Positions 1 through 5,880 are shown, counted from the first letter of the stretch. The stretch: DNA of 7,273 bases from Bacillota bacterium (GCA_030705745.1 JAUZPT010000147.1:1-7273), one strand, 5' to 3'. Notes: generated by a model not told the origin, from the sequence alone. Numbers and translations are program-made.

Positions 1-157
1 CACAACTCCTCCTAATAATATCGGTTGGTGTAGAAGGACACAAAAAATCACCTTCCAACTCGACGATGTGTGAACAAGTTCTACCCTCGTATTTCACAGG
101 CTTGATGAACATTGTCCAAGGATTAACCTCATATCCTTCAATCTGTACTGGTTCCAA
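1..157 (-). CDS. comK: Competence transcription factor ComK (N-terminal part; gene runs off the left edge)
   Basis: The minus strand encodes 52 residues beginning MEPVQIEGYEVNPWTMFIKP, still open at the window edge. Compared from memory with B. subtilis ComK (192 aa), it shares YEVN near the N-terminus, the C-S-x-I-V-E stretch (residues 28-33) and the R-S-C near residues 50-52. ComK is the master activator of competence: it binds paired AAAA-N5-TTTT boxes in front of DNA-uptake and recombination genes and activates its own promoter, and it is degraded through MecA-ClpCP. The chosen start is the TTG at 157-155, because AAGGAG lies 8 nt upstream. An in-frame GTG at 166-164 overlaps that ribosome binding site and is rejected. 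A TTG start would keep translation modest. The divergent yhzC-like neighbour is the same as in B. subtilis, which supports the call. Only about a quarter of the protein is visible, so its integrity cannot be judged. Confidence 0.85.
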   Translation of the reverse strand, partial: MEPVQIEGYEVNPWTMFIKPVKYEGRTCSHIVELEGDFLCPSTPTDIIRRSC

Positions 158-196
158 GTATTTCACTCCTTCAAAATATAAATAATTTTTTTTCTT

Positions 197-224
197 CTTA
201 TAGCTCTTCCATAAACAGTTTCAA
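197..224 (-). promoter_or_regulatory. Predicted SigA promoter of comK
   Basis: On the minus strand TTGAAA (224-219) is followed after 16 nt by TATAAG (202-197). Each box differs from consensus at one position. The start codon at 157 is about 40 nt downstream of the -10, leaving a short leader with the ribosome binding site at its end. The surrounding DNA is strongly AT-rich, as expected for a promoter controlled by ComK, Rok, AbrB and CodY in B. subtilis. This is a sequence-based prediction. Confidence 0.5.
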
Positions 225-299
225 TTCATGATACCATTGATTTATTTATCTTTTTGAATTTTTTGGAATTGTTGCTAAATTGTTCATATTTTATCGGGT

Positions 300-313
300 G
301 AAAAATATTTTTC
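300..313. promoter_or_regulatory. Perfect 14-bp AT palindrome, candidate ComK box (K-box half)
   Basis: GAAAAATATTTTTC is a perfect palindrome. It carries AAAA and TTTT arms like a ComK AT-box, but the arms are 4 bp apart where the published consensus has 5. It lies about 75 bp upstream of the predicted comK -35 and about 20 bp upstream of the predicted yhzC -35, so it could act on either gene. I did not find a convincing second AT-box at the 8, 18 or 31 bp spacings known for ComK sites, which keeps confidence low. Confidence 0.3.
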
Positions 314-332
314 AGAAAATTTAAACATTTCA

Positions 333-361
333 TTGATTTTATTTCAAAAACTCCATATACT
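333..361 (+). promoter_or_regulatory. Predicted SigA promoter of the yhzC-like gene
   Basis: TTGATT (333-338) and TATACT (356-361) are separated by 17 nt, the optimal SigA spacing. Each box has few mismatches to TTGACA/TATAAT. Transcription would start near 368, about 20 nt before the ATG at 388, just upstream of the AGGGGTGAT ribosome binding site (375-383). Confidence 0.55.
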
Positions 362-387
362 AGGAAAAAGCCACAGGGGTGATTTTT

Positions 388-624
388 ATGAATGAAAAAT
401 CATACACGGAGTTAATGAAACTTGGCGCAGCAAACCGTTCTCGAAAGGAAGAAGCATTTGTACAGGACATTTATATAGAAATGCTTCTGGCAGAAATTCA
501 ACTGACGATAGAAAAAGAAAAACTTTTGAAAAAAATTGACAATGCCATTGATCTCAACGATAAAAACCAGTTTATACAACTTTCCGGACAGTTAGTTGAT
601 ATTAACAAACGATTTGGAACATAA
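388..624 (+). CDS. yhzC: Small IDEAL-domain protein, YhzC-like
   Basis: This 78-residue soluble, charged, probably helical protein starts MNEKSYTELMKLGAANRSRK. Residues about 27-70 resemble the IDEAL domain: an I-Y-I-E-M-L-L-A-E-I helix, then IDNAIDLNDKNQFIQLSGQL (50-69), where IDNAI replaces the IDEAL signature that names the family. The biochemical role of these domains is not established; they occur in small Bacillales proteins and at the ends of some larger ones. The ATG at 388 is chosen over the in-frame GTG at 379 because the ribosome binding site AGGGGTGAT (375-383) overlaps that GTG and sits properly before the ATG. It is the only plus-strand gene here and is divergent from comK, as yhzC is in B. 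subtilis. A link to competence is suggested only by position. It has its own promoter and ends before two hairpins. Confidence 0.8.
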   Translation: MNEKSYTELMKLGAANRSRKEEAFVQDIYIEMLLAEIQLTIEKEKLLKKIDNAIDLNDKNQFIQLSGQLVDINKRFGT

Positions 625-628
625 TTAA

Positions 629-661
629 AGCTTCAGCGCCCGTTTTCCGGGCGCTGAAGCT
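629..661. repeat. Very stable 14-bp GC-rich hairpin, possible dispersed-repeat remnant
   Basis: Positions 629-642 (AGCTTCAGCGCCCG) pair perfectly over 14 bp with 648-661 around the 5-nt loop TTTTC. No T-tract follows on either strand, so it is not a standard intrinsic terminator. A second small inverted repeat follows directly: TAGACA (661-666) and TGTCTA (669-674). On the minus strand the junction reads TGTCTAGCTTCAGCGCCC, which matches my memory of the head of an intergenic repeat common in many Bacillaceae genomes. That identity is recalled, not checked. It lies 4 bp after the yhzC stop and may block 3' exonucleases on that transcript. Confidence 0.6.
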
Positions 662-704
662 AGACATCTGTCTACCTTCAAAGATATAAATTCTGATAAT
701 ACTT

Positions 705-742
705 AAAAGCCCCAGGATTCAATCATCCGGGGGCTTTTCTTT
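705..742. terminator. Bidirectional intrinsic terminator between yhzC and yhfN
   Basis: Positions 705-718 pair with 725-738 over 14 positions, with a single A-G mismatch (714/729) and the loop TTCAAT. The stem has AAAAGCCCC and GGGGGCTTTT ends, giving a U-run on both strands: CTTTTCTTT on the plus strand, and a T-run on the minus strand followed by AAGTATTAT. It therefore suits both convergent genes, ending plus-strand transcripts of yhzC and minus-strand transcripts of yhfN, whose stop codon is at 786. Confidence 0.85.
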
Positions 743-785
743 GCACTCTGGAAGGTCAAAAAATCTACTTTTTCAAAAATAATTT

Positions 786-2066
786 TTATTTTCCGGGCTT
801 ATTGTGATGCTTTACCTCATACTCTTCAATCTTTGAAATGCGGTCGAGCATGGACGGGTGCGTATATCTGAAGAGTTTTACAAGCAATGGAGGATTAACC
901 TGGCTAAGTCCTGAACGCGTCAGCTCCTGGAACGATGTGATTGCAGACGAAGGATCTTTTGTCATATTTATCGCATATTGGTCTGCACGTGTTTCCTCAT
1001 AGCGCGAACCCCAATTAGTAATTGGACTTGCAACAAACATGATCATCGAAATAATCATTAACAATAGCGGGAGTGAGCGAATATCTCTTACATCGGTTAT
1101 TTTCAACTCTTTGCTCCATCTTGATCCGGCCCAATTCATCAATCGATGCGTTGCGTATAAAACGACCAATGAAAGCATCAAATACCCTGCAATGCCAAAG
1201 TAAATATGCTTCTCGACATAGTGTCCCATCTCATGTGCCATAATAAATAAAATTTGTTTTTCCTTAAGCCGCTTTAATGTCGTGTCCCATAAAACAATTC
1301 TTGAATTGGAGCCAATTCCGGTCACATACGCATTCAAAGAATTCGTTTTTTGAGCCATATTCACTTCAAAAACGTGCTTGGCCGGTATTTTGGCCTGACT
1401 TGCCATTGTAAGTATTTTCGTTTCCAGCTGTTTATTTTCAAGTGGAGTAAAGTGATTATATAAAGGATCGATCACAACTGGCTGCAAATACGTCATGAAA
1501 AGTGTTAGAGGGATGGACAATAGCCAGGCATATAGCCACCAACGCTTTTTGCTTTTGTTCATCAGCCAATATAAAATCGGCACGATAATCAACATCATCC
1601 CGTAATTAAGCCAAAAATCAATCAACTCATCCTTCATCCAGGAAGGGAAGGTTTGGGTAGAAATATGATACGTCCTTGATAAAGAATAGCTGATATAGTT
1701 GAGCGGGAACGTGGCCAAAAAGGCGAAAACCGATAGCCAAATCAAGTAAATGGCCGGGCGCATGAATTTATATTTTGCTGATTTATCTGCCCAATTTTTA
1801 AATGACCTTGACAAACCGAACAGAAGAATTAAAAAATAAAAGAGCCATTCAAATGGCGTTGATAAGAAATACAACAAATTTCTTATTTTTGAATATTCCT
1901 CACTTAGCATGAGTTCTCGGCCATTCAAAAACGTAGTTGGATCGGCCTTCGTCCCCTGGTACTCAAACGGTAATTTCGCATCCGCAAAATAAAATAAATA
2001 CCAATAAAAAAACAGGCCATATAAGACATAGGCCAAGACTGCGTAAACACCCATTTTTCTCGCCAT
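786..2066 (-). CDS. yhfN: Membrane-embedded M48 family zinc metalloprotease (Ste24/CAAX protease 1-like), YhfN
   Basis: This is a 426-residue multi-pass membrane protease. The zinc motif HEMGH lies at residues 278-282 within FIMAHEMGHYVEKH, and the third zinc ligand is probably Glu358 in SRYEETRADQYA (354-365). The N-terminal half matches the M48 N-terminal domain of Ste24-type proteases, with NYISYSLSRTYHISTQTF near 123-140. Hydrophobic segments lie near residues 6-27, 72-93, 111-132, 157-170, 182-198, 293-307 and 332-347. Family members cut peptides at or in the membrane; bacteria lack prenylated CAAX proteins, so the natural substrate is unknown, with membrane protein quality control the usual guess. 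The start is the ATG at 2066, with AAGGAGG 8 nt upstream. An in-frame TTG at 2090 would add 8 residues and has a weaker AGGAGA site. It is the last gene before a shared terminator and follows azlD on the same strand after about 110 bp. Active-site residues look intact. Confidence 0.9.
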   Translation of the reverse strand: MARKMGVYAVLAYVLYGLFFYWYLFYFADAKLPFEYQGTKADPTTFLNGRELMLSEEYSKIRNLLYFLSTPFEWLFYFLILLFGLSRSFKNWADKSAKYKFMRPAIYLIWLSVFAFLATFPLNYISYSLSRTYHISTQTFPSWMKDELIDFWLNYGMMLIIVPILYWLMNKSKKRWWLYAWLLSIPLTLFMTYLQPVVIDPLYNHFTPLENKQLETKILTMASQAKIPAKHVFEVNMAQKTNSLNAYVTGIGSNSRIVLWDTTLKRLKEKQILFIMAHEMGHYVEKHIYFGIAGYLMLSLVVLYATHRLMNWAGSRWSKELKITDVRDIRSLPLLLMIISMIMFVASPITNWGSRYEETRADQYAINMTKDPSSAITSFQELTRSGLSQVNPPLLVKLFRYTHPSMLDRISKIEEYEVKHHNKPGK

Positions 2067-2074
2067 GTATTTGT

Positions 2075-2081
2075 CCTCCTT
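2075..2081 (-). promoter_or_regulatory. Ribosome binding site that decides the yhfN start
   Basis: On the minus strand AAGGAGG (2081-2075) is a perfect Shine-Dalgarno sequence with 8 nt to the ATG at 2066. The competing TTG at 2090 lies upstream of it, so initiation there would place this site inside the coding region. Confidence 0.75.
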
Positions 2082-2150
2082 TTTGTCCAACCTCTCTCCT
2101 ACTAAGTTTAGTTAAAAAGGCATATTTTAGAACTGCCGGCTAAAATAAAT

Positions 2151-2172
2151 AGCCGATTAACATGAGTCGGCT
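2151..2172 (-). terminator. Weak hairpin after azlD, possible terminator
   Basis: On the minus strand AGCCGA (2172-2167) and TCGGCT (2156-2151) form a 6-bp stem with a 10-nt loop, followed by ATTTATTTTA. This lies just after the azlD stop at 2180. The stem is short and the T-tract is broken by A residues, so read-through into yhfN is plausible. An overlapping alternative stem exists (see findings). Confidence 0.4.
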
Positions 2173-2179
2173 CAAGTGA

Positions 2180-2482
2180 TTATATTAGAGAATACAGCGC
2201 TACTACCAGGATGGCACCGAGAACGGTAATAATGACATTCGCCCCCAGATACGCAGCAAAAAAGGCAGCCCCTGCTCCGATTAGTCCATACCAAATATCC
2301 TTGTGAATTAATAAAATACCCGGAAAAATAAGTGCGCCGAGCGTGGCATAAGGAACATTTTTCAAAACTCCTTGAATAAAAGGCGGCAATTCCTTCCCTT
2401 TGAACAGCACAAAGGGCAGCATCCTCGGGATGTATGTTACAACGGACATACCGATAATCATCAGGATGATATTATTTTTCAT
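2180..2482 (-). CDS. azlD: Branched-chain amino acid exporter small subunit, AzlD family
   Basis: This 100-residue hydrophobic protein has about four membrane segments (near 5-18, 45-60, 64-82 and 84-99). It shows family features TYIPRMLPF (16-24) and VPYATLGALIFPG (43-55). AzlD is the small partner of AzlC; together they export branched-chain amino acids and toxic analogues such as 4-azaleucine across the cytoplasmic membrane. Its length is typical of the family. The ATG at 2482 lies inside the end of azlC, giving an 11-bp overlap and pointing to translational coupling. The AGAGGGG ribosome binding site is within azlC. In B. subtilis azlD belongs to the azlBCD-brnQ operon at a different locus. 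No azlB or brnQ is seen here, so control and exact substrate are open. Confidence 0.88.
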   Translation of the reverse strand: MKNNIILMIIGMSVVTYIPRMLPFVLFKGKELPPFIQGVLKNVPYATLGALIFPGILLIHKDIWYGLIGAGAAFFAAYLGANVIITVLGAILVVALYSLI

Positions 2483-3200
2483 GCTGGATTCCCCTCTTTC
2501 TGTTGAGAAGTTCTACAGCTTCAATTACTACTGCTGACAATACTGTAGCTGAAACGATTGCCCAACCGGGGGCGAGCCATTTTTCAATTGTAAAAATTGA
2601 ATTAAATACACCTGCCAGCACAGCAAGCATAGCAACCTTCCTGCTTTTCTTCAAAGATGGGACGAGCAGTCCAATAAACATCGCATACAACGCAACCCCC
2701 ATGCTCTCCTGCAACGTTTTCGGTAGACTTGCACCGACCAAATGGCCGATTCCTGAATTCACTACCCAACTTGAATAGGAAACAGCAATCAGTCCAAACA
2801 TAAATGGGGTTGTGACAGTCCCTTCTTTTGTCGCCGCAACGGAAAAGGTTTCATCTGTTATTCCAAACGAATAAATCATCTTGTTGACTAAACGATCTTC
2901 TTCACATTTTTCGTTCATAGTGGTAGACATAAGAAAGTGCCTTATGTTGACAATCAAAGTCGTCAAAATAATCTCCATTATGCCCGTTCCATATGACAAT
3001 AAGCTTAGGGATATGTACTGTGAGGCTCCAGCAAAAACAAGTAGGCTCATGAGGACCGTTTCAACAATCGAAAGGCCGGAGCTTTTGGCAAGCAAACCAA
3101 AGGTCAAAGCAATTGGAAAATATCCTATGCCAATGCTTATTCCCGCCTGCACTCCTTTTTTAAAATCAGACGAGTGCCTTTTTATAGATAATTCCCCCAA
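2472..3200 (-). CDS. azlC: Branched-chain amino acid exporter large subunit, AzlC family
   Basis: This 242-residue integral membrane protein matches the AzlC family: FAGASQYISLSLL (56-68), NIRHFLMSTTM (85-95) and TDETFSVA (115-122) are typical conserved blocks. Hydrophobic segments occur near 20-37, 45-67, 73-90, 132-147, 165-182, 188-204 and 212-230. It is the transport subunit that works with AzlD to export branched-chain amino acids. The start is a TTG at 3200, preceded by a purine-rich AGGGGGGAAGG stretch. No ATG or GTG lies in frame in the 40 nt or so before it, and the first conserved residues come soon after. Its length is close to that of B. subtilis AzlC (about 254 aa). It is the first gene of an azlC-azlD unit with an 11-bp overlap and its own predicted promoter. 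The Lrp-type regulator AzlB of B. subtilis is not adjacent. Confidence 0.9.
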   Translation of the reverse strand: MGELSIKRHSSDFKKGVQAGISIGIGYFPIALTFGLLAKSSGLSIVETVLMSLLVFAGASQYISLSLLSYGTGIMEIILTTLIVNIRHFLMSTTMNEKCEEDRLVNKMIYSFGITDETFSVAATKEGTVTTPFMFGLIAVSYSSWVVNSGIGHLVGASLPKTLQESMGVALYAMFIGLLVPSLKKSRKVAMLAVLAGVFNSIFTIEKWLAPGWAIVSATVLSAVVIEAVELLNRKRGIQHEK

Positions 3201-3257
3201 AGTCCTTCCCCCCTTTTTCCACCTTAATAAAACTATATTTTAGCAAATATCCGTCAT

Positions 3258-3287
3258 TTTATATATATTTTCCAAATATTTTGTCAT
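3258..3287 (-). promoter_or_regulatory. Predicted SigA promoter of azlCD
   Basis: On the minus strand ATGACA (3287-3282, one mismatch to TTGACA) precedes TATAAA (3263-3258) by 18 nt; TATATA two bases upstream gives a 16-nt alternative. The TTG start is about 58 nt downstream of the -10. The intergenic region is strongly AT-rich and too short for a T-box or similar leader riboswitch. Confidence 0.5.
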
Positions 3288-3301
3288 GAATTGTTAAGCA
3301 G

Positions 3302-3318
3302 TTTACCCACTTGGTAAA
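3302..3318. repeat. Small inverted repeat upstream of the azlC promoter
   Basis: TTTACC (3302-3307) and GGTAAA (3313-3318) are perfect 6-bp arms around CACTT. The repeat lies about 15 bp upstream of the predicted azlC -35 and overlaps the T-tract of the upstream operon's terminator. It could be an operator for azlCD or chance; I recognise no regulator for it. Confidence 0.3.
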
Positions 3319-3352
3319 AATAAAAAAGGCTGACTCAAAAGCAGGCCAGCCT
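3312..3352 (-). terminator. Intrinsic terminator of the lcfB-enoyl-CoA hydratase operon
   Basis: On the minus strand AGGCTG (3352-3347) pairs with CAGCCT (3332-3327), extended inward by a G-T wobble and a C-G pair, around a loop of about 10 nt. TTTTTTATTTTT follows. The stem begins on the base next to the TAG stop at 3355-3353, so the hydratase is the last gene of its operon and azlCD is a separate unit. Confidence 0.9.
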
Positions 3353-4129
3353 CTACTTTCCTTTGAAAATTGGTTTTCTTTTTTCGGCAAATGCCTGTAA
3401 CGCCTCCATCCTGTCTTCAGTAGGAATTGTCATTTCATAGGCTTTCCGTTCGATTTGGAGCCCAGTTTGCAAATCTGCATTCATTCCGTTTTTAATTGCG
3501 TATTTTGCCTGCTGGAGCGCAATTGGGCCATTGGCGAGCATTTTTTTAGCAAAAGCAAGGCTTTCTGAAAGGACAGTGTCTTTCTCTACCACTCTCGTTA
3601 CTAGACCGTACTCTGCCGCCTCTTCGGATGTAAGTCTATTTGCGGTTAAAATAATCTCGAGAGCCTTGGCTTCGCCAACGAGCCTCGGCAGCCTTTGGGT
3701 CCCTCCAGCGCCAGGAATTATAGCTAGGCTCGTTTCTGTCAGTCCCATTTGCGTACCCGACGCGGCTATTCGAAAATCGCACGCCAATGCCAGTTCCATC
3801 CCGCCTCCAAATGCAAAACCATTGATTGCGGCAATCGTTGGCTGTGGAAGCTGGTCAATGGCGTTGAAAACTTCATTTATTTTATGGATGTTCCGTTTTA
3901 CTTGTTCAATGGTAAGCGTCTTTCTTTCTTTTAAATCTGCGCCCACACTAAAGGATTTTTGACCCGCACCCGTAAAAATAACTACACGAATATCCCCATT
4001 TATTCTTATTTCCTCGACAGCTTTCTGCAACTCAAGCAATGTGTCGTAATTGAACGCATTGAGAGCTTCCTCACGGTTAATCGTGACAAGCGCAGTATAT
4101 GCTTTTATTTCCACTAAAATTGAATCCAT
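3353..4129 (-). CDS. Enoyl-CoA hydratase (crotonase family), fatty acid beta-oxidation
   Basis: This 258-residue cytoplasmic crotonase-fold enzyme probably adds water to trans-2-enoyl-CoA to give 3-hydroxyacyl-CoA. Oxyanion-hole segments are SVGADLKE (61-68) and NGFAFGGGMELALACDFR (103-120). Both hydratase glutamates appear present: Glu112 in GMELA and Glu132 in LTETSLAIIPGAGGTQRLPR. They are 20 residues apart, as Glu144 and Glu164 are in rat crotonase, which favours hydratase over isomerase or decarboxylase relatives. The C-terminus TEDRMEALQAFAEKRKPIF is typical of the family, and the length is standard. ATG at 4129 is preceded by GGAGGG with 6 nt spacing. It lies 82 bp after an acyl-CoA synthetase on the same strand and a terminator follows at once, so it is probably the second gene of a fatty-acid-degradation operon. 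Substrate chain length cannot be read from sequence. FadB-like and other small crotonases share these motifs, so no symbol is given. Confidence 0.9.
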   Translation of the reverse strand: MDSILVEIKAYTALVTINREEALNAFNYDTLLELQKAVEEIRINGDIRVVIFTGAGQKSFSVGADLKERKTLTIEQVKRNIHKINEVFNAIDQLPQPTIAAINGFAFGGGMELALACDFRIAASGTQMGLTETSLAIIPGAGGTQRLPRLVGEAKALEIILTANRLTSEEAAEYGLVTRVVEKDTVLSESLAFAKKMLANGPIALQQAKYAIKNGMNADLQTGLQIERKAYEMTIPTEDRMEALQAFAEKRKPIFKGK

Positions 4130-4170
4130 AATACACCCTCCCTTAACCTTCCCGTCTTATACGTGCCGAA

Positions 4171-4192
4171 AAGGCAGGTATGCGCCCGCCTT
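4171..4192 (-). other. Hairpin in the lcfB-hydratase spacer, possible attenuator or processing site
   Basis: On the minus strand AAGGCGGG (4192-4185) pairs with CCTGCCTT (4178-4171) over 8 bp including one G-T wobble, with a 6-nt loop. Only two unpaired T residues follow, so termination would be weak. It may lower expression of the second gene relative to lcfB or protect the 3' end of the lcfB part of the transcript. Confidence 0.35.
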
Positions 4193-4211
4193 CCGATTTC
4201 CTGCTATTCTA

Positions 4212-5771
4212 TTAATTCGTTCCTTGGGTCATCTTTGCCTTCAAAGCTCGCCTTAAAATTTTTCCTGTCGTATTTTTAGGAAGCTCCTCCAAAAATTCGA
4301 TGGACGAAGGAAGCTTATATTTCGCCAAATGCTCGGCACAATAAGTTATCAGCTCCTGCTCTGTTATTTCAGGATTTTTGCTGACGACAAAGCATTTTAC
4401 TGCTTCGCCTAAATTTGGATCGGGAACACCCAAGACAGCTACCTCAATAACTTCCGGGTGGTTATAAAGAACTTCTTCCACTTCCCGAGGATACACATTG
4501 TACCCCCCCACAATCACCATGTCCTTCTTTCGATCCACTATATAAAAATATCCTTCCTCATCCATTCTGCCCAGGTCCCCAGTATAAAGCCAGCCATCAC
4601 GAATCGTCGCGGCTGTTTCCTCCGGCATTTTGTAGTACCCCTTCATCACATTCGGGCCTCGGACAATCAATTCGCCAACTTCCCCAACTGGCACCTCTTC
4701 GCCTAACTCATTGACGATTTTATTTTCGACATTCATAATGGACGTTCCAATCGATCCCGGTTTCCGTGGACGGTCAAGCGGATTGAAGCATGTTACAGGA
4801 GAAGCTTCCGACAATCCGTAGCCTTCGGAAATCAACACATTGAATTTTTTTTCGAAATTTTTTAGAAGGGCAACAGGAAGCGAAGCTCCTCCAGAAATGC
4901 ACAATCTGAAGGACTTAAGGTCCTCAGGATTTCCGTCTTTATGTTGATACAGGAAGTTGTACATCGTCGGAACGCCTGCAAATACAGTCGCCTCATAGGC
5001 TTTTGCCAGGTGAAAGATTTCTCTTGGGCTGAATTTTGGTACGATTAGCAATGTGGCACCATTCATTAACGGTGCATTCAACGCTACGGTCAGGCAGAAA
5101 ACGTGGAACATCGGCAGAGCTGTAATCACACGGTCCTGCTCGTTCATTCGCAAATAGTCACCAGAGTCCTTCGCATTCCGGTATAAATTTTTATTCGTGA
5201 GCATCGCTCCTTTTGGTTTGCCCGTTGTACCTGACGTATAAAGGATGATCGCCGTGTCATCGTCCAAAAGTTCCGGACCAGTAAAATTCAAATCTCCAGA
5301 AGCAACGACACCTGTAAACGATTTCATTTTAACGGTTTCTGAAATATCTTTGTTCAATTCTTCTGGGGAAACAGCTTGTCCAGTTTCACAAATGATGTAA
5401 CTCTCTACTTTCGGCAAACTAGGATGCATTTGTTCCACTAGCGGCAAAAGCATATCCAGAGCAACGACAGCCTTAACATCTCCATTGTTCAATATGTATC
5501 CAATTTCATCCGGTGTATAAATTGGATTAATCGGAATTACGGTTACCCCAAGCCGCAATGCCCCGTATAAGCTAATAACAAAATGAGGAGTATTGCCCAG
5601 CAAAAGCGCAATATGGTCCCCTTTTTGAATCCCTAATTTCTCAAGCCCTGAAGCGAACTTTGTAACCGCTTCGTCTAATTGGGCATAGGTGGTCGTTTGT
5701 CCCATAAAATGATAGGCTTCTTTGGCTGAAAATTTCCTTGCAGTTTCATAAAGCTGCGTCGATAAATTCAT
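4212..5771 (-). CDS. lcfB: Long-chain-fatty-acid--CoA ligase (LcfB/YhfL-like)
   Basis: This 519-residue acyl-adenylate-forming enzyme (ANL superfamily) activates a fatty acid with ATP and CoA, via acyl-AMP, to acyl-CoA, AMP and pyrophosphate. Motifs in order are the P-loop [11 protein letters not shown] (178-188), GYGLSEASP (317-325), YTGDLGRMD (396-404) with the ribose-binding Asp399, the hinge region [18 protein letters not shown] (413-430), and [11 protein letters not shown] (498-508) with the catalytic Lys504 of the mobile C-terminal domain. No signal peptide or membrane segment is seen. Its length agrees with B. subtilis LcfB (about 513 aa), and its place between yhfN and lplJ matches yhfL/lcfB order. 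The ATG at 5771 follows GAGGGG by 9 nt. It heads an operon with the enoyl-CoA hydratase downstream and has a strong promoter plus a FadR-like operator upstream. Chain-length preference cannot be proven from sequence, but context and the operator fit long-chain acids. Confidence 0.93.
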   Translation of the reverse strand: MNLSTQLYETARKFSAKEAYHFMGQTTTYAQLDEAVTKFASGLEKLGIQKGDHIALLLGNTPHFVISLYGALRLGVTVIPINPIYTPDEIGYILNNGDVKAVVALDMLLPLVEQMHPSLPKVESYIICETGQAVSPEELNKDISETVKMKSFTGVVASGDLNFTGPELLDDDTAIILYTSGTTGKPKGAMLTNKNLYRNAKDSGDYLRMNEQDRVITALPMFHVFCLTVALNAPLMNGATLLIVPKFSPREIFHLAKAYEATVFAGVPTMYNFLYQHKDGNPEDLKSFRLCISGGASLPVALLKNFEKKFNVLISEGYGLSEASPVTCFNPLDRPRKPGSIGTSIMNVENKIVNELGEEVPVGEVGELIVRGPNVMKGYYKMPEETAATIRDGWLYTGDLGRMDEEGYFYIVDRKKDMVIVGGYNVYPREVEEVLYNHPEVIEVAVLGVPDPNLGEAVKCFVVSKNPEITEQELITYCAEHLAKYKLPSSIEFLEELPKNTTGKILRRALKAKMTQGTN

Positions 5772-5794
5772 TTACCCGATCCCCTCTTCCACAA

Positions 5795-5814
5795 ATGAAT
5801 GATGATTCACTCAT
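5795..5814. promoter_or_regulatory. FadR-type operator in the lcfB leader
   Basis: The 20-bp near-palindrome ATGAATGATGATTCACTCAT matches the B. subtilis FadR (YsiA, TetR family) operator, recalled as WTGAATGAMTANTCATTCAW, at all but three positions (9, 10 and 16). It lies about 20-40 bp downstream of the predicted transcription start and upstream of the ribosome binding site, so a bound repressor would block elongation. In B. subtilis FadR represses lcfB and other beta-oxidation genes, and long-chain acyl-CoA releases it. Here the product of LcfB would be the inducer. Confidence 0.8.
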
Positions 5815-5839
5815 AAAATTGAAAAAATATTCTAAATAT

Positions 5840-5868
5840 ATTATATTGAAAGAAAGTTATGTATACAA
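5840..5868 (-). promoter_or_regulatory. SigA promoter of the lcfB-hydratase operon
   Basis: On the minus strand TTGTAT (5868-5863) is followed after exactly 17 nt by a perfect TATAAT (5845-5840). Transcription should start near 5833, upstream of the FadR-like operator and about 60 nt before the start codon. Confidence 0.7.
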
Positions 5869-5880
5869 GTAAATTACTTC

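Noticed and set aside
164..166. In-frame GTG as an alternative comK start
   Set aside because: It overlaps the AAGGAG ribosome binding site that serves the TTG at 157 and has no Shine-Dalgarno of its own.
379..381. GTG start that would add three residues to the yhzC-like protein
   Set aside because: This GTG is part of the AGGGGTGAT ribosome binding site; the ATG at 388 has correct spacing.
2067..2090. TTG start adding 8 residues (MDKKEDKY) to the M48 protease
   Set aside because: A perfect AAGGAGG with 8-nt spacing precedes the ATG at 2066, and the extra residues are the translated ribosome binding site. The TTG cannot be fully excluded because AGGAGA lies before it.
1937..2143. Plus-strand open frame of 68 codons opposite the start of yhfN
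   Set aside because: Antisense to a well-supported protease gene, no ribosome binding site and no recognisable protein features.
2881..3243. Plus-strand open frame of 120 codons opposite azlC
   Set aside because: Shadow of the AzlC coding frame; it runs across the azlC ribosome binding site and leader and has no initiation signal.
3201..3352. T-box or other riboswitch upstream of azlC
   Set aside because: The leader between the predicted promoter and the TTG is only about 60 nt, and no specifier loop or T-box sequence is seen.
3531..3962. Plus-strand open frame of 143 codons opposite the enoyl-CoA hydratase
   Set aside because: The minus-strand frame has clear crotonase motifs. The plus frame is low-complexity, Ser/Ala/Pro-rich and unrelated to any family I know, as expected for a shadow frame.
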